From: Gilliamella apicola
GTDB taxonomy: Bacteria > Pseudomonadota > Gammaproteobacteria > Enterobacterales > Orbaceae
Direction: 5' to 3'
Assembly (NCBI RefSeq): GCF_000599985.1
Contig: NZ_CP007445.1
Coordinates: 2,604,001 to 2,668,000, forward strand
Length of the DNA: 64,000 bases
Position 1 is the first letter of the stretch, and every line of letters begins with the position of its first letter. The position numbers were made by a program, and so were the translations under genes. Under the pieces are notes generated by a model. The model was not told where the DNA came from and did no database searches. It worked only from the letters and a program-made list of their open reading frames with translations. Positions 1 through 11,580 of the stretch are shown here, in pieces.

Positions 1-94
1 AACCTATCCCTGTGAATATAAATGATAAAATAATTATTGCAAAAATAATTTTAACTACAATATGGTTTGCAGCTGTGCGGATTGTATCCATCAT
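1..94 (-). CDS. ppiD: PpiD periplasmic folding chaperone, N-terminal fragment
   Basis: The first 31 codons of PpiD, cut by the left window edge. The peptide starts MMDTIRTAANHIVVKIIF and runs into a hydrophobic stretch. This fits the short cytosolic start and single membrane anchor of PpiD, the inner-membrane SurA-like chaperone that faces the periplasm. The doubled ATG is preceded by GGAGAA nine bases upstream. In E. coli hupB lies between lon and ppiD; here only about 130 bp separate them, so hupB is absent from this place. The rest of the gene, including the parvulin domain, is outside the window. Confidence 0.85.
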   Translation of the reverse strand, partial: MMDTIRTAANHIVVKIIFAIIILSFIFTGIG

Positions 95-183
95 TTCTTG
101 CGATTCTCCATATATCTAAAGATTAATTGGGCAAGTATAGCATATTTACCTAAATTGGCTATTATCGGAACGTTAAGAGATAA

Positions 184-212
184 AAAAAGATCAACACTAA
201 GTTGATCTTTTT
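184..212 (-). terminator. Rho-independent terminator of lon
   Basis: A 12-bp perfect stem (AAAAAGATCAAC with its complement) around a 5-nt loop, followed on the minus strand by seven T residues. It starts 15 bp after the lon stop codon and separates lon from ppiD. Confidence 0.85.
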
Positions 213-226
213 AAAATTAAATACAA

Positions 227-2662
227 TTAATTTAATTGTGTCTGAACTGGAATTTTAGATTTTATTTGTTTAGTAGCCTTTTTAGTTGCGTGTTTTAAAC
301 TAATTTTATCTTCTTCAAGTTCAATACCAAATGGATTATTTTGTAACGCTATTGTTATTACTTCATCAATCCATTTTACCGGGCAAATATCAATTTCAGC
401 TTTAACATTATCTGGAATTTCTTCTAGATCTTTTACATTATCCATCGGTATAACAACAGTTTTAATTCCACCTCTATGTGCTGCAAGTAATTTTTCTTTA
501 AGTCCACCAATAGGTAGCACTTCTCCTCTTAAAGTAATTTCCCCTGTCATAGCAACGTCTGAACGAACAGGGTTTCCAGTTAACGTTGAAATTAACGATG
601 TACACATAGCGATACCAGCGCTTGGACCATCTTTCGGCGTAGCCCCATCGGGAACATGAACATGAATATCACGTTTTTCGTAAAAATCACCATTAATACC
701 TAACTTTTCAGCACGAGAACGTACTACTGTCAATGCGGTTTGAATAGACTCTTGCATCACATCACCCAACGAACCGGTATAAGTTAACTTACCTTTACCC
801 GGTACACTAACTGATTCAATTGTAAGTAAATCACCACCTACTTCAGTCCATGCAAGACCAATAACTTGACCAATTCGATTCTCATTATCGGTTTTACCAT
901 AATCGAATCGTTGTACACCTAGAAAATCTTTTAAGTTATCTTGGGTTATCGTCACTTTTTTCAACTTACTATTTAAAGCTAATTGTTTTACAACTTTACG
1001 GCAAATTTTTGCTATTTCCCTTTCTAAGCTACGAACACCTGCTTCTCGAGTATAATAGCGAATAATTCCAATTATAGCTGAATCATCTATTCTAATTTCT
1101 TTTGGTTTTAATCCATTATTCTCTATTTGTTTAGAAATAAGATGCTGTTTAGCAATGTTTAATTTTTCATCTTCTGTATAGCCTGAAAGACGAATAACTT
1201 CCATTCTATCTAACAATGGTGCTGGAATATTCATCGAATTAGCAGTAGCAACAAACATCACATCAGATAAATCATAATCAACTTCAAGATAGTGATCACT
1301 AAAAGCATTATTTTGTTCTGGATCAAGTACTTCTAACAAAGCAGAAGCAGGATCACCTCGCATGTCCGAAGCCATCTTATCAATTTCATCCAATAAAAAT
1401 AATGGGTTTTTGACACCAACTTTTACCATACGTTGAATCAATTTACCTGGCATAGAACCGATATAAGTTCTTCTATGTCCACGAATTTCTGCTTCATCAC
1501 GAACCCCACCTAATGCCATTCGGACATATTTACGTCCTGTTGCTTTAGCGATAGACTGACCAAGAGATGTTTTACCTACACCTGGAGGTCCAACTAGACA
1601 TAATATAGGTCCTTTGACTTTATTAATTCGACCTTGAACAGCCAAATATTCCAAGATACGATCCTTAACTCTTTCTAAACCGTAATGATCTTTATCTAGA
1701 ATTTTTTGAGCGCCCTCAATATCTTTCTTAACTTTGCTACGTTTATGCCATGGAATTTGTAGCATCCAATCAATATATCCTCTGACCACAGTTGCTTCAG
1801 CAGACATTGCAGGCATCATTTTGAGTTTATTAAGTTCAGCTAAAGCTTTTTCTGTTGCCTCTTGTGGCATTTTAGCTTTGGTAATTTTATTTTTTAACTC
1901 TTCATATTCATCTGGTTTATTATCGATATCACCCAATTCTTTATGAATTGCTTTTATTTGCTCATTAAGGTAATACTCTTTTTGCGCTTTCTCCATTTGT
2001 TGCTTAACACGCTGACGAATATTTTTTTCAACTTGCAATAAATCGATTTCAGATTCCATCAATGATATAAGTAACTCAAAACGTTTTTCCAAATTAGCTG
2101 TAACCAGTAATTCTTGCTTTTGTTCTACTTTCAAAAATAATGTAGCGGCAATAGAATCAGCCAGTTGGGAAGGCTCTTTAATCAAACGAATTGAATCAAC
2201 AACTTCTTGTGTTACCTTTTTATTCAGTTTTGCATAATCATCAAAATTAGAAAGTACTACTCGCATTAAAGCTTCATTTAAATCATCATTTTCGTTTTTT
2301 TCATGCAATGTTTCGATATTAGCAATAAAAAAGTCCTCTTCTTTTTGCTCTAAAATATCAACAATTTTAGCTCGTTCAACACCTTCAACTAAAACTTTTA
2401 CAGTTCCATCTGGAAGTTGAAGCAATTGTAAAATATTGGCAACAGTCCCAGTTTCATATAAATCATCAACATCAGGATCATCTTGGGATGGATTTTTTTG
2501 AGTAACAAGAAAGACTTGTTTATCCATTTCCATTGCATTCTCAAGACAACGTATTGATTTATTTCGACCAACAAAGAGAGGAATTACCATATGTGGAAAT
2601 ACCACAACATCTCGTAATGGTAAAATAGGCATAATCATTTGTTTAGTTTGTTTTGTTTTCAT
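227..2662 (-). CDS. lon: ATP-dependent protease Lon
   Basis: Cytosolic AAA+ serine protease that degrades misfolded and short-lived regulatory proteins. The 811 residues show the N-terminal substrate-binding domain (about 10-200), the Walker A box GPPGVGKT at 358-365, the Walker B region LFLLDEIDKM, and the C-terminal protease domain with the catalytic serine in DGPSAG and a downstream lysine (catalytic Ser-Lys dyad). It is about 27 residues longer than E. coli Lon (784), mostly through a basic tail rich in Lys. It follows clpX on the same strand with its own heat-shock-type promoter in the 187-bp gap. Family assignment is secure. Confidence 0.98.
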   Translation of the reverse strand: MKTKQTKQMIMPILPLRDVVVFPHMVIPLFVGRNKSIRCLENAMEMDKQVFLVTQKNPSQDDPDVDDLYETGTVANILQLLQLPDGTVKVLVEGVERAKIVDILEQKEEDFFIANIETLHEKNENDDLNEALMRVVLSNFDDYAKLNKKVTQEVVDSIRLIKEPSQLADSIAATLFLKVEQKQELLVTANLEKRFELLISLMESEIDLLQVEKNIRQRVKQQMEKAQKEYYLNEQIKAIHKELGDIDNKPDEYEELKNKITKAKMPQEATEKALAELNKLKMMPAMSAEATVVRGYIDWMLQIPWHKRSKVKKDIEGAQKILDKDHYGLERVKDRILEYLAVQGRINKVKGPILCLVGPPGVGKTSLGQSIAKATGRKYVRMALGGVRDEAEIRGHRRTYIGSMPGKLIQRMVKVGVKNPLFLLDEIDKMASDMRGDPASALLEVLDPEQNNAFSDHYLEVDYDLSDVMFVATANSMNIPAPLLDRMEVIRLSGYTEDEKLNIAKQHLISKQIENNGLKPKEIRIDDSAIIGIIRYYTREAGVRSLEREIAKICRKVVKQLALNSKLKKVTITQDNLKDFLGVQRFDYGKTDNENRIGQVIGLAWTEVGGDLLTIESVSVPGKGKLTYTGSLGDVMQESIQTALTVVRSRAEKLGINGDFYEKRDIHVHVPDGATPKDGPSAGIAMCTSLISTLTGNPVRSDVAMTGEITLRGEVLPIGGLKEKLLAAHRGGIKTVVIPMDNVKDLEEIPDNVKAEIDICPVKWIDEVITIALQNNPFGIELEEDKISLKHATKKATKQIKSKIPVQTQLN

Positions 2663-2697
2663 TTTTTTCTCTCTAATAGTACAAACCCATTATGATG

Positions 2698-2725
2698 ATA
2701 TTGGGATTGATTTTAGATATTCAAG
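2698..2725 (-). promoter_or_regulatory. Sigma-32 heat-shock promoter of lon
   Basis: Read on the minus strand: CTTGAA, 14 bp, then CCCAATAT. This is close to the sigma-32 consensus (CTTGAA and CCCCATNT). The -10 end lies 35 bp before the lon ATG. E. coli lon is known to be sigma-32 dependent, so the match is expected biologically. Confidence 0.75.
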
Positions 2726-2849
2726 CCTATTGTTATGATTCAAATATATACTATTCCTTAAACATTTTGACAATAACTACATGTAATTAGACATAATATA
2801 AATTAGATCATGCTTGTTAAAGCATCAACAATAACAAGCATATTCATAG

Positions 2850-4115
2850 TTAAGCTGACAACTCAACATCTTCACGGTAAATTAAAGCTGGAGCTTGAGA
2901 TTTATCTATTGTTTCTTGTTCAACAATAACTTTTTTAATATTTTTCATAGATGGTAGATCATACATTGTATCTAATAAAATATTTTCAACAATAGAACGT
3001 AAACCTCGAGCCCCTGTTTTACGTTGCAACGCTTTTATTGCAATAGCATTTAATGCATCTTCTGTAAATTCTAATTCAACTCCATCTAACCTAAATAATG
3101 TTTCAAACTGCTTAGTTAAAGCATTTTTAGGTTCAGTCAAAATACTAATTAAGGCATTTTTGTCTAATTCTGATAATGTACCGATAACGGGTAATCGACC
3201 AATAAATTCTGGAATTAAACCAAATTTTACTAAATCTTCAGATTCAACTTGAGCTAGTAACTCAGACTCCGTTGCTTTATTTTTACTACTTTTAACATCA
3301 GCTCCAAAACCAATACCTGTATTAACAGATACTCGATTTTCTACTACTTTATTTAAGCCACTAAACGCTCCACCACAAATAAACAGAATTTTTGAGGTAT
3401 CTACCTGTAGAAATTCTTGCTGAGGATGTTTACGTCCACCTTTAGGTGGCACAGAGGCAATAGTACCTTCAATAATTTTTAATAAGGCTTGTTGTACACC
3501 TTCTCCAGACACATCTCTGGTGATTGAAGGATTATCTGATTTTCTTGAAATCTTGTCTATTTCATCAATGTAAATTATGCCACGTTGTGCTTTTTCAATA
3601 TCATAATCACAACTCTGTAATAATTTTTGGATTATATTTTCAACATCTTCACCAACATACCCTGCTTCGGTTAATGTTGTTGCATCTGCCATCGCAAAAG
3701 GAACATCTAAAAAGCGGGCTAAAGTTTCAGCTAATAATGTTTTACCACTACCAGTTGGACCAATTAATAAAATATTACTTTTACCTAATTCGACATCATT
3801 ATGACTTGCATAATTACGTAAACGTTTATAATGATTATAAACAGCTACAGATAATACTTTTTTTGCTTTTTCTTGACCAATAACATATTCATCAAGATGG
3901 TTCCGAATTTCATGAGGAGTCGGTAATGGTTTACTATTAAATTCTTCATGTGAGAGAAAACTTTTTGTCTCTTCTTTTAAAATATCATTGCATAACCCAA
4001 TACACTCATTACAAATATAAATAGATGATGGTCCTGCAATTAGTTTGCGAACTTCATGTTCACTTTTACCACAAAAAGTACAATAGAGTAATTTTTCTGA
4101 GCTTTCATTATTCAC
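2850..4115 (-). CDS. clpX: ClpX, ATPase subunit of the ClpXP protease
   Basis: AAA+ unfoldase that recognises tagged substrates and threads them into ClpP. The N-terminal zinc-binding domain shows the four cysteines (CTFC and CNEC), followed by Walker A GPTGSGKT, Walker B YIDEIDKI and the ClpP-docking IGF-type loop region. I place the start at the GTG at 4115 because AGGTGG (4121-4126) sits five bases upstream; an earlier GTG at 4124 overlaps that ribosome site. It lies 21 bp after clpP, so the two are probably cotranscribed. Length (421 residues) is normal. Confidence 0.97.
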   Translation of the reverse strand: MNNESSEKLLYCTFCGKSEHEVRKLIAGPSSIYICNECIGLCNDILKEETKSFLSHEEFNSKPLPTPHEIRNHLDEYVIGQEKAKKVLSVAVYNHYKRLRNYASHNDVELGKSNILLIGPTGSGKTLLAETLARFLDVPFAMADATTLTEAGYVGEDVENIIQKLLQSCDYDIEKAQRGIIYIDEIDKISRKSDNPSITRDVSGEGVQQALLKIIEGTIASVPPKGGRKHPQQEFLQVDTSKILFICGGAFSGLNKVVENRVSVNTGIGFGADVKSSKNKATESELLAQVESEDLVKFGLIPEFIGRLPVIGTLSELDKNALISILTEPKNALTKQFETLFRLDGVELEFTEDALNAIAIKALQRKTGARGLRSIVENILLDTMYDLPSMKNIKKVIVEQETIDKSQAPALIYREDVELSA

Positions 4116-4136
4116 TTTTACCACCTAGCTAATTTA

Positions 4137-4739
4137 TTATGAACGTTTACTATATATGGCATCCACTAAACCATATTCAACTGCTTTTTCGGCAGACATA
4201 AAGTTATCACGATCTGTATCTTTTTCAATTACACTAATGTCTTGACCAGTATGCATTGACAAAATATTATTTAAACGGCTTTTTACTTGTAAAATTTCTT
4301 GTGCATGTATTTGAATATCGGAAGCTTGGCCTTGAAAACCGCCTAATGGTTGATGAATCATTACTCTAGCGTTAGGTAAGCAATATCGTTTACCTTTTGT
4401 TCCCGCAGTTAAAAGCAATGATCCCATTGAACACGCTTGTCCCAAACAAATTGTGCTAACATCTGGTTTTATAAATTGCATAGTATCATAAATGGCCATT
4501 CCAGCTGTAACAACACCACCTGGTGAATTTATATATAAATGGATATCTTTTTCAGGATTTTCAGCTTCTAGAAATAACATTTGAGCGATAATTAAGTTAG
4601 CCATATTATCTTCAACTTGTCCTGTTAAAAAGATGATTCGCTCTTTTAATAACCGTGAATATATATCGTAAGCTCTTTCTCCACGAGAACTTTGCTCAAC
4701 AACCATTGGAATCACACCCATATATGGTTCTAAAGGCAT
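4137..4739 (-). CDS. clpP: ClpP, proteolytic subunit of ClpXP/ClpAP
   Basis: Serine peptidase that forms the two-ring proteolytic chamber in the cytosol. The nucleophilic serine is in [11 protein letters not shown], the catalytic histidine in MIHQPLGG, and the aspartate in the conserved [10 protein letters not shown] segment. Total length is 200 residues, close to E. coli ClpP (207), with a slightly shorter propeptide. GGAG lies eight bases before the ATG. It sits between tig and clpX in the conserved order tig-clpP-clpX-lon. Confidence 0.97.
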   Translation of the reverse strand: MPLEPYMGVIPMVVEQSSRGERAYDIYSRLLKERIIFLTGQVEDNMANLIIAQMLFLEAENPEKDIHLYINSPGGVVTAGMAIYDTMQFIKPDVSTICLGQACSMGSLLLTAGTKGKRYCLPNARVMIHQPLGGFQGQASDIQIHAQEILQVKSRLNNILSMHTGQDISVIEKDTDRDNFMSAEKAVEYGLVDAIYSKRS

Positions 4740-4763
4740 TTTTATCTCCTAATTAAACAAAAT

Positions 4764-4792
4764 AGCCCAAACAGATAATTCTTATTTGGGCT
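4764..4792 (-). terminator. Hairpin between tig and clpP (attenuator or terminator)
   Basis: An 8-bp stem AGCCCAAA/TTTGGGCT with a 13-nt loop, followed on the minus strand by ATTTTGTTTAATT. The U tract is interrupted, so partial termination between tig and clpPX is more likely than a full stop. Confidence 0.55.
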
Positions 4793-4832
4793 TAAAAGTA
4801 ATCTTTTTATTTAATGAAGCAGTGTATAGATA

Positions 4833-6134
4833 TTAAGCCACTTGCTGATTCATTAATTCAGAAAACGAGTAATTTTTATCGGTTACTTTAGCACTAGCTA
4901 ATAATAAATCAACTACTTGATCTTCGATCGCTACAGACCGAATATTATCCATCGCTTTCTTATCTTTACTGTAATATTCTAAAACTTCTTTAGGATCTTC
5001 GTAAGCAGAAGCAATTTCATCAATTAATGATTTAACCTTTGTATCATCAGCTTTAATTTTATTACTTTCAATAATTTCACTAAATAATAAACCTACTGAT
5101 ACACGACGCTTAGCTTCAGCTTCGAATAATTCTTTAGGAAGATCCATTGGTTGCTTCATGTTTCCACCAAATCGAGATACGGCTTGTTGACGTAATACAT
5201 CAATTTCGCGTTCAACTAACGCAGTAGGAACATCAATTTCATTATTCTTAACTAAACCATCAATAACTTGTGCTTTAACTTTATTACGAATAGTTGCATT
5301 AAGTTCGCGCAACATATTTTTTCGTACTTCAACACGTAAGCTTTCAACTGTACCATCTGCAATACCAAAACGTTTAATAACATCTTCAGTAAGTTCTGGA
5401 AGTTCGAGTTCTTCCACTTTTTTCAATGTTGCAGCAAATATTGCAGGTTTCCCTTTTAAATTTTCGGCATGATAATCTTCTGGGAATGTTACGTTAATAT
5501 CAAATTTGTCATTAGCTTTATGATCTAAAATAGCATCTTCAAATCCCGGAATCATCCTACCTTGACCTAATACTAATACAAAATCATTAGCTTTACCGCC
5601 TTCGAATTCTTCACCATCAACTTGACCAACAAAATCTAAAGTTACACGATTTTGTTCTTTAGCTGATTGTTCAACTTCTTTCCAAGTTCCTTGTTGTTTA
5701 CGTAATGTTTCAATCATAGTTTCAACATCAGCATCAACAACTTCAGATACTGGTTTTTCAACTTCAATCTTATCTAGATCTTTAATTTTAACTTCAGGAT
5801 AAACCTCAAATTCAACAGTAAAGGTGTAATCTTCTCCATCTTTATATTCTGTTGGAGTATAAGTTGGCGCACCTACTGGATTTAATTTTTCTTGAACAAT
5901 CGCTTCAATGAAATTTTGTTGCATTAAATCACTTAATGCATCTTGTAAAATGGACGCACCATAGCGTTGTTCAACAATTTTTAAAGGTACTTTTCCTTTG
6001 CGGAAACCATCAATTCGTACTTTTTTTGCAGTATTAATCAGCTCTTTATCAATTGCTTTTTTAATATCTTCTGATTTAATGGTAATTGATAAACGTCTAC
6101 CTAAACCTTTTGTTGTTTCCACCGAAACTTGCAT
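4833..6134 (-). CDS. tig: Trigger factor, ribosome-bound chaperone
   Basis: Peptidyl-prolyl isomerase and chaperone that binds at the ribosome exit tunnel. The 433 residues contain the ribosome-docking signature [10 protein letters not shown] near residue 45, a central FKBP-type domain (about 155-240, [18 protein letters not shown]), and a helical C-terminal arm. Length matches the family (432 in E. coli). It heads the tig-clpP-clpX-lon run and has its own promoter overlapping the end of lpxD. Confidence 0.97.
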   Translation of the reverse strand: MQVSVETTKGLGRRLSITIKSEDIKKAIDKELINTAKKVRIDGFRKGKVPLKIVEQRYGASILQDALSDLMQQNFIEAIVQEKLNPVGAPTYTPTEYKDGEDYTFTVEFEVYPEVKIKDLDKIEVEKPVSEVVDADVETMIETLRKQQGTWKEVEQSAKEQNRVTLDFVGQVDGEEFEGGKANDFVLVLGQGRMIPGFEDAILDHKANDKFDINVTFPEDYHAENLKGKPAIFAATLKKVEELELPELTEDVIKRFGIADGTVESLRVEVRKNMLRELNATIRNKVKAQVIDGLVKNNEIDVPTALVEREIDVLRQQAVSRFGGNMKQPMDLPKELFEAEAKRRVSVGLLFSEIIESNKIKADDTKVKSLIDEIASAYEDPKEVLEYYSKDKKAMDNIRSVAIEDQVVDLLLASAKVTDKNYSFSELMNQQVA

Positions 6135-6221
6135 CTTTATACCTCGAAATTATTGAATAATATCTGCTCATGATTATTTTAAATCGATAATTGAGCCAAC
6201 AAATTTATAAAATAGGCGAGC

Positions 6222-6250
6222 ATTATACCGACCGTAAACGTCTACGTCGA
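6222..6250 (-). promoter_or_regulatory. Sigma-70 promoter of tig
   Basis: On the minus strand: TCGACG, a 17-bp spacer, then a perfect TATAAT. The -10 box is about 90 bp before the tig ATG and the -35 box overlaps the last codons of lpxD. Confidence 0.65.
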
Positions 6251-7270
6251 GACATTTAATAGTTTCTTCTCAAGCTCTTTCAAGCGTTTATTCATTTCAT
6301 CAATGTGTAACACTAACGCAGCGGTTTTTCGCCATACTTTATTTTCTTGCAGTGGGATCCCAGATGAATATACACCAGGTTCAGTGATAGGACGCATCAC
6401 CATTCCCATGCCGGTAACAGTTACTTGATCACATATTTCCATATGCCCATTAATAACACTCGCTCCACCGATTAGGCAGTGACGTCCAATAGTTAAGCTA
6501 CCAGCCATAATAACGCCTCCCGCAACTGCGGTATGATCACCAATTATATCGTTATGAGCAATTTGGCATTGATTATCAATAATAACACCATTACCTATAA
6601 CAGTATCATCTAGCGCACCTCTATCTATTGTTGTTGATGCACCTATCTCTACATTATTGCCAATGACAACGCGTCCTAATTGAGGGATTTTAATCCAGTT
6701 CCCTTTATCATTAGCGTAACCAAACCCATCAGCCCCTATTACCGTTCCTGATTGCACTAAGCAATTATCACCAATAATACAGTTGTGATAAACAGTGACA
6801 TTAGCCCATAATTTTGTATTTGCGCCGATCTTTGTATCTTTACCAACAAAACAACCTGCACCGATAACACAATTATCACCTAATATAACACCACTTTCTA
6901 TAACAGCATTTGCACCAATTGAAATATTACTACCTAACTGAGCAGATGAATCAATTACGGCTGATGCCGCAATATCTTTAGCTGGTGCAGGTGTCGTATC
7001 AAGGTATTGGGCTAATTTTGCATAAGTAAAATAAGGGTCTTTTACAATTAATGCTGCACCTTGCCAATACTTAAGACTTTCTTCTGTCATTACTACGGCA
7101 GAAGCTTTACATTCTGATAAATTATTCTGCAATTTTTTATCGGATAAAAAAGTAATTTGTCCAGATACTGCACTTTTCATTGATGCAATACCTGTGATGG
7201 TTATATTACCATCACCATGTAACTTTGCATCAAGTTGTTTAGCTAACTGTTCTAAACGAAAAGCAAACAT
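6242..7270 (-). CDS. lpxD: LpxD, UDP-3-O-acylglucosamine N-acyltransferase
   Basis: Adds the N-linked hydroxyacyl chain in lipid A synthesis at the cytosolic face. The 342 residues show the N-terminal uridine-binding domain and a long left-handed beta-helix of hexapeptide repeats ([20 protein letters not shown] and onward), with the catalytic-histidine region around QIAHNDIIG. The start ATG overlaps the skp stop by one base (TAATG), so translation is coupled. In E. coli fabZ, lpxA and lpxB follow; here the run ends with lpxD and tig comes next. Confidence 0.96.
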   Translation of the reverse strand: MFAFRLEQLAKQLDAKLHGDGNITITGIASMKSAVSGQITFLSDKKLQNNLSECKASAVVMTEESLKYWQGAALIVKDPYFTYAKLAQYLDTTPAPAKDIAASAVIDSSAQLGSNISIGANAVIESGVILGDNCVIGAGCFVGKDTKIGANTKLWANVTVYHNCIIGDNCLVQSGTVIGADGFGYANDKGNWIKIPQLGRVVIGNNVEIGASTTIDRGALDDTVIGNGVIIDNQCQIAHNDIIGDHTAVAGGVIMAGSLTIGRHCLIGGASVINGHMEICDQVTVTGMGMVMRPITEPGVYSSGIPLQENKVWRKTAALVLHIDEMNKRLKELEKKLLNVST

Positions 7271-7767
7271 TATTTTTTAACCTTTTCCAATACTTTACTA
7301 GTAATATCTACCGCATCTGATGCAGATAATGTAGCCTCTGCTTTTAAAATAATATCGTATTTTTCTGTAGTAACAATATCTTTAACAGCTTCTTGGATTT
7401 TAGCTAATAATTTACCCACCTCTTCTGATTCACGCTTGCGGTAATCTGTAGAAAACGCTTGTGCTTTATTTTCAAAATCTGAAATTGTTTTATTTAATTT
7501 TGTTTTTTCAGAAGATGATAATGTTAAACCATCTTTCTTTAAACGGGCTGCCGCATCACTAGCTTTCTTTTCTTCTTCACGTAATGATTTTTCTCTGGCT
7601 TCAAATTCTTTATTTAAAGCTTGTCCAACCGTTTCTCGTTGAGGCATATTTTGTAACACAGTCATTACATCAATAACACCGATTTTAACTTCTGCATTTG
7701 CTATACCAGTAAACAGTAATGCAACACTTATACTAAGAACGGATATGATTTTTTTCACTTTTTTCAC
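7270..7767 (-). CDS. skp: Skp (OmpH) periplasmic chaperone
   Basis: Trimeric jellyfish-shaped chaperone that holds outer-membrane proteins in the periplasm before BamA inserts them. It has a clear signal peptide ending ANA-EV at about residue 25, then a coiled-coil body rich in Lys, Glu and Ala (about 45-130). Length of 165 residues is typical. It lies 30 bp after bamA and overlaps lpxD, the standard bamA-skp-lpxD arrangement. Confidence 0.94.
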   Translation of the reverse strand: MKKVKKIISVLSISVALLFTGIANAEVKIGVIDVMTVLQNMPQRETVGQALNKEFEAREKSLREEEKKASDAAARLKKDGLTLSSSEKTKLNKTISDFENKAQAFSTDYRKRESEEVGKLLAKIQEAVKDIVTTEKYDIILKAEATLSASDAVDITSKVLEKVKK

Positions 7768-7797
7768 CTATGTCTATTTATTAATTTTGACATGGTT

Positions 7798-10221
7798 TTA
7801 CCATGTCGAACCTATATTAAATTGGAATTGTTGAGCTGAATCACCATTATATTTCTTAAGAGGTTGGGCATAAGAAAATACTAATGGTCCTAATGGCGAC
7901 ATCCATTGAACAGCTAAACCTGCCGACATTCTTATATCAGAAGGTGAACTATAATCTGGAATATCCTTGTTTTTAAAATTCCACTGAGTATCCCATACTG
8001 TACCTGCATCAAAAAATACGGAAGTACGAATGCTATCTGTATATTTTTCTCCAGCAAATGGTGTAGGAACAATCAATTCTGTACTTGCAAATGCTAAAGC
8101 ATTACCGCCAACTGCATCTTTCGATCTTTTACATTTACTTGTATTATCTAAACCACTACAACCATTATCATTATTAAAATAAACCGCTTTAGGACCAACA
8201 GTATTGGCTTTAAAACCACGCAGTACAGTTGAACCACCAGCATAGAAGTTCTCATAGAATGGCAACTCTTTACCACCAAAGCCATCACCATAACCAAAGC
8301 GACCTCGAGCTAAGAAAACCCAATGATGTTCAGAATCAAATGGATAATAATAGGAAGCATCGGTGACTACTTTGTAGAATCGGTTATCGAATACAGGTGC
8401 TGTTATTTTTGCATTAGCAGTCACTTTTAAACCATCAGTAGGGAAAAATCCTCGATCTAATGAGTTATAAGTCCAATAAGCATTTAGTAATAAATCATTA
8501 GTGTCGAAAGAAATAGATCGTCTATTCTTCATATTTTCACCCATAGAGTCAAAATAGCGCCACATTCCATATTGAGCTTTCATATCAGACAACTTATGAT
8601 TGGCATATTCAGTACCAAAGCGAAGGAAATTATTTTCACTAATTGGAAAGCCTAAATTAGCAGATGCCCCCCATGTTTTACTTGAATATTCTGACTCTTC
8701 ATCATCGTCATCTGCCTTATAAGTATTATAGTAAACACTACCACCTAAGCTTACGCCATCAACAGTAAAATATGGATCAACAATAGAAATAGAAGCTGTT
8801 TTATCAGTATCAGTGGTGTTAATATCAAACGACACACTATTACCAGTACCTAACCAGTTATCTTGAGTTATACCAGCATTAAAACTAACACCACTATCCG
8901 AACCAATACCCACACCAAATTTGATACTACCAGTGTTACGTTCCGCAACTTTATAGGTGATATCAACTTGATCATCTATTCCTGGTACTCGTTCAGTATT
9001 GGCTTCAACAGTATCAAAAAAACCTAATCGATTTAAGCGTTCCTTACCTAACTCAACTAACCCATTACTTAACCATGCACCTTCCATTTGACGAAGTTCA
9101 CGACGGATAACACTTTCACTTGTCACGGTATTACCGACAATTCTAATATTACGAACATAATAACGTTGTCCGACATCAACCATGACTATTAGTTTTACAG
9201 TATGTTTAGAATCATCCATTTCAGGCTGAATAACAACTCTAGGGTAAGCATAACCGAAATTAGCAAGTAAGCGTTTAACATTATCTTCGATATCTGTTAT
9301 TTTCTGACCATTATATAAATCGCCAACTGATATGCGCTCATTAGCTATTTTAGAAATCGCATCCTTATGCCCAGCAAAATTTCCCTTGAATTCAAGACCA
9401 GATAATTTGTATTGCTCACCCTCATGGATGTTAATCGTTACATAAATACCTTTTTTATCTGGTGTTAAACTTACTTGTGTGGAATCTATATTAAAACGTG
9501 CATACCCACGATTTAGGTAGAAACTTTGTAATTCATCTAAATCATTAGCCAATTTTTGTTTCTGATATTTTCGATCACCAAGCATATTCCACCATGGAAC
9601 TTCATCACGTAATGAAAAACGTGAAATAAGTTCTTCTGAAGAAAATGCTTTAGCACCAACAATATTGATTTGGTCAATCAATGCCGATTTACCTTCTGCA
9701 ATGACTAATTTTAAATCAGCACGATTACGAGATAACGGGGTAACTACAGCTTTGACTTTTGCATTATACTTACCAACACTGTAGTAAAAATCTTCTAAAC
9801 CTTTTTCAATTGCCGAAAGCATTGTACGATCTAATGCTTCACCTTCCCGAATACCAGAGCTATCTAAATTCTTTTTCAACATATCATCTTTTACTGATTT
9901 ATTACCAGAAAAAGTAATACTCGCAATAGTTGGGCGTTCTTGAACATGAATAATCAAACTATTACCATCTCGGGAAACACTGATATCATCAAAATTACCA
10001 CTAGCATAAAGGGATTTGATAATACGCCCTAAATCAGATTCATTAACATAATCGCCAACTTGAATGGGCATTTCAAGCAATGCAGCACCTGGAGTAACCC
10101 TTTGTAAACCTTCAAATTTAATATCTTTTACTATAAAATCATCAACACAAAATGCGTTGGAACTGTACATTGCTGTACCGCTAAACAGCAAAGATGCTAT
10201 AAGTAATTTATTTATTTTCAT
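7798..10221 (-). CDS. bamA: BamA, outer-membrane protein assembly factor
   Basis: Core of the BAM complex, which folds beta-barrel proteins into the outer membrane. The 807-residue precursor has a signal peptide, five POTRA repeats (about 27-425) and a C-terminal 16-strand barrel that contains the conserved VRGF-type motif (as [11 protein letters not shown]) and ends in an aromatic residue (FNIGSTW). Length equals the family norm (about 810). It follows rseP with a 25-bp gap and precedes skp, its functional partner. Confidence 0.97.
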   Translation of the reverse strand: MKINKLLIASLLFSGTAMYSSNAFCVDDFIVKDIKFEGLQRVTPGAALLEMPIQVGDYVNESDLGRIIKSLYASGNFDDISVSRDGNSLIIHVQERPTIASITFSGNKSVKDDMLKKNLDSSGIREGEALDRTMLSAIEKGLEDFYYSVGKYNAKVKAVVTPLSRNRADLKLVIAEGKSALIDQINIVGAKAFSSEELISRFSLRDEVPWWNMLGDRKYQKQKLANDLDELQSFYLNRGYARFNIDSTQVSLTPDKKGIYVTINIHEGEQYKLSGLEFKGNFAGHKDAISKIANERISVGDLYNGQKITDIEDNVKRLLANFGYAYPRVVIQPEMDDSKHTVKLIVMVDVGQRYYVRNIRIVGNTVTSESVIRRELRQMEGAWLSNGLVELGKERLNRLGFFDTVEANTERVPGIDDQVDITYKVAERNTGSIKFGVGIGSDSGVSFNAGITQDNWLGTGNSVSFDINTTDTDKTASISIVDPYFTVDGVSLGGSVYYNTYKADDDDEESEYSSKTWGASANLGFPISENNFLRFGTEYANHKLSDMKAQYGMWRYFDSMGENMKNRRSISFDTNDLLLNAYWTYNSLDRGFFPTDGLKVTANAKITAPVFDNRFYKVVTDASYYYPFDSEHHWVFLARGRFGYGDGFGGKELPFYENFYAGGSTVLRGFKANTVGPKAVYFNNDNGCSGLDNTSKCKRSKDAVGGNALAFASTELIVPTPFAGEKYTDSIRTSVFFDAGTVWDTQWNFKNKDIPDYSSPSDIRMSAGLAVQWMSPLGPLVFSYAQPLKKYNGDSAQQFQFNIGSTW

Positions 10222-10246
10222 TGTAAATGTTTATAACCTCATCCCA

Positions 10247-11566
10247 TCACAATCGTAAAAAATCGTTAAATAGTGCAATTCCCATTATCAATATTAATAA
10301 AAAAAACCCGATGCGAAATAATCGTTCTTGGGTTTGTTCTGATAGGGCTTTTCCTTTTATCTTTTCGAGCAATAAAAAGACAAGCTGCCCACCATCTAAT
10401 ATTGGTAATGGTGCAAGATTGATAACACCCAAACTTATACTAATAAATGCTAGGAAATATAAGTAAGATGTGAAACCATAACTTGCTGTTTGCCCTGCGC
10501 TTTTTGCTATTGTTATAGGCCCTGATAAATGTTTAAGACCAATAACACCTGTTATTAACTGATAAAGTGAACTTACAGTTATTTTTGTGGTTAATACTGT
10601 TTGTTCAATACTTTTACCTAATCCTTCTAGAAAACCGTATTGCTTAACTACTGCCTCTGAGGAAGGATATAAACCAGCTACACCTTCTCCATTTTTCTGA
10701 ACTGTTGGTATTAAATCAAGATAAATTTCACTATTACCCCGCTTAACCTTTAATACCATTGCATTTGCTTTTTTTATTTCAGTAGAAAAATCATTCCAAT
10801 TTGTATAAAGATGATTATTATAACTGATAATTTCATCACCTACTTGTAATCCTGCTTTTTCTGCAGCCGATTTTGGTACAATTTTACTCACAATTGGATA
10901 AACTTCCAACGTTTTAGGAAGCAAACCAAATGCCATAATGGACGACTCTTTCTCTATGTCAAAATTCCAATGGCTAATATCAGCACTCTTTGTAATTTCT
11001 ATTGGATTACCATTATTATCTTTATCAATATAAGATAAAGATACACTATTTTTACCTAATACCGATATTAATGCTAAATTTACATCATTCCAGCTATTAA
11101 TAGCGATATTATCAATAGTTTTAAGCTCTGCTCCATAAGGAATTTGCAATGTAGAAGCAGGAGTATTAGCAATGGTATCTTTTACTTTTATAGGATAGAC
11201 CATTACTCCGTTTAAAAAAATAATCCAATAAATTATCGCTGCTAAAACAAAGTTGGCAAAAGGTCCTGCAAATATGATTGCCATTTTTTGCCAAATTTTT
11301 TTTCTATTAAAAGCAAATTTTTCATCATCACTTGAAGTTTTTTTTGCCTCGTCATTAAGCATTCTAACATAACCACCAAGAGGAATCATAGCAATTACGA
11401 ATTCAGTTCCATTTGAAAATTTATGTGACCAAATTTTTTTACCAAAACCAATCGAAAAGCATTCAACATGAACACCACATAAACGAGCAACAAAAAAGTG
11501 CCCAAATTCATGTACAGTAACTAAAATGCTCATAGTGATGATAAATAGCAACAATGGCCAAAGCAA
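10247..11566 (-). CDS. rseP: RseP site-2 membrane protease
   Basis: Intramembrane zinc metalloprotease that cuts anti-sigma-E factor RseA and clears signal peptides. It shows HEFGH (zinc motif) in the first membrane segment, two PDZ domains in the periplasmic part (about 120-310), and the second metal-ligand motif LPILDGGQL near residue 395. Length is 439 residues (E. coli 450). The start is TTG, since AGAGGTG lies about eight bases upstream and no ATG is available nearer. It sits directly after cdsA (14-bp gap). Confidence 0.96.
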   Translation of the reverse strand: MLWPLLLFIITMSILVTVHEFGHFFVARLCGVHVECFSIGFGKKIWSHKFSNGTEFVIAMIPLGGYVRMLNDEAKKTSSDDEKFAFNRKKIWQKMAIIFAGPFANFVLAAIIYWIIFLNGVMVYPIKVKDTIANTPASTLQIPYGAELKTIDNIAINSWNDVNLALISVLGKNSVSLSYIDKDNNGNPIEITKSADISHWNFDIEKESSIMAFGLLPKTLEVYPIVSKIVPKSAAEKAGLQVGDEIISYNNHLYTNWNDFSTEIKKANAMVLKVKRGNSEIYLDLIPTVQKNGEGVAGLYPSSEAVVKQYGFLEGLGKSIEQTVLTTKITVSSLYQLITGVIGLKHLSGPITIAKSAGQTASYGFTSYLYFLAFISISLGVINLAPLPILDGGQLVFLLLEKIKGKALSEQTQERLFRIGFFLLILIMGIALFNDFLRL

Positions 11567-11580
11567 AATAAATCACCTCT

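Noticed and set aside
2811..2840. Stem TGCTTGTTA/TAACAAGCA after clpX as terminator
   Set aside because: Long loop and no T tract on the minus strand; too weak to list.
3524..3883. A 119-codon ORF opposite clpX
   Set aside because: Antisense shadow; odd His/Tyr/Leu-rich composition and no ribosome site.
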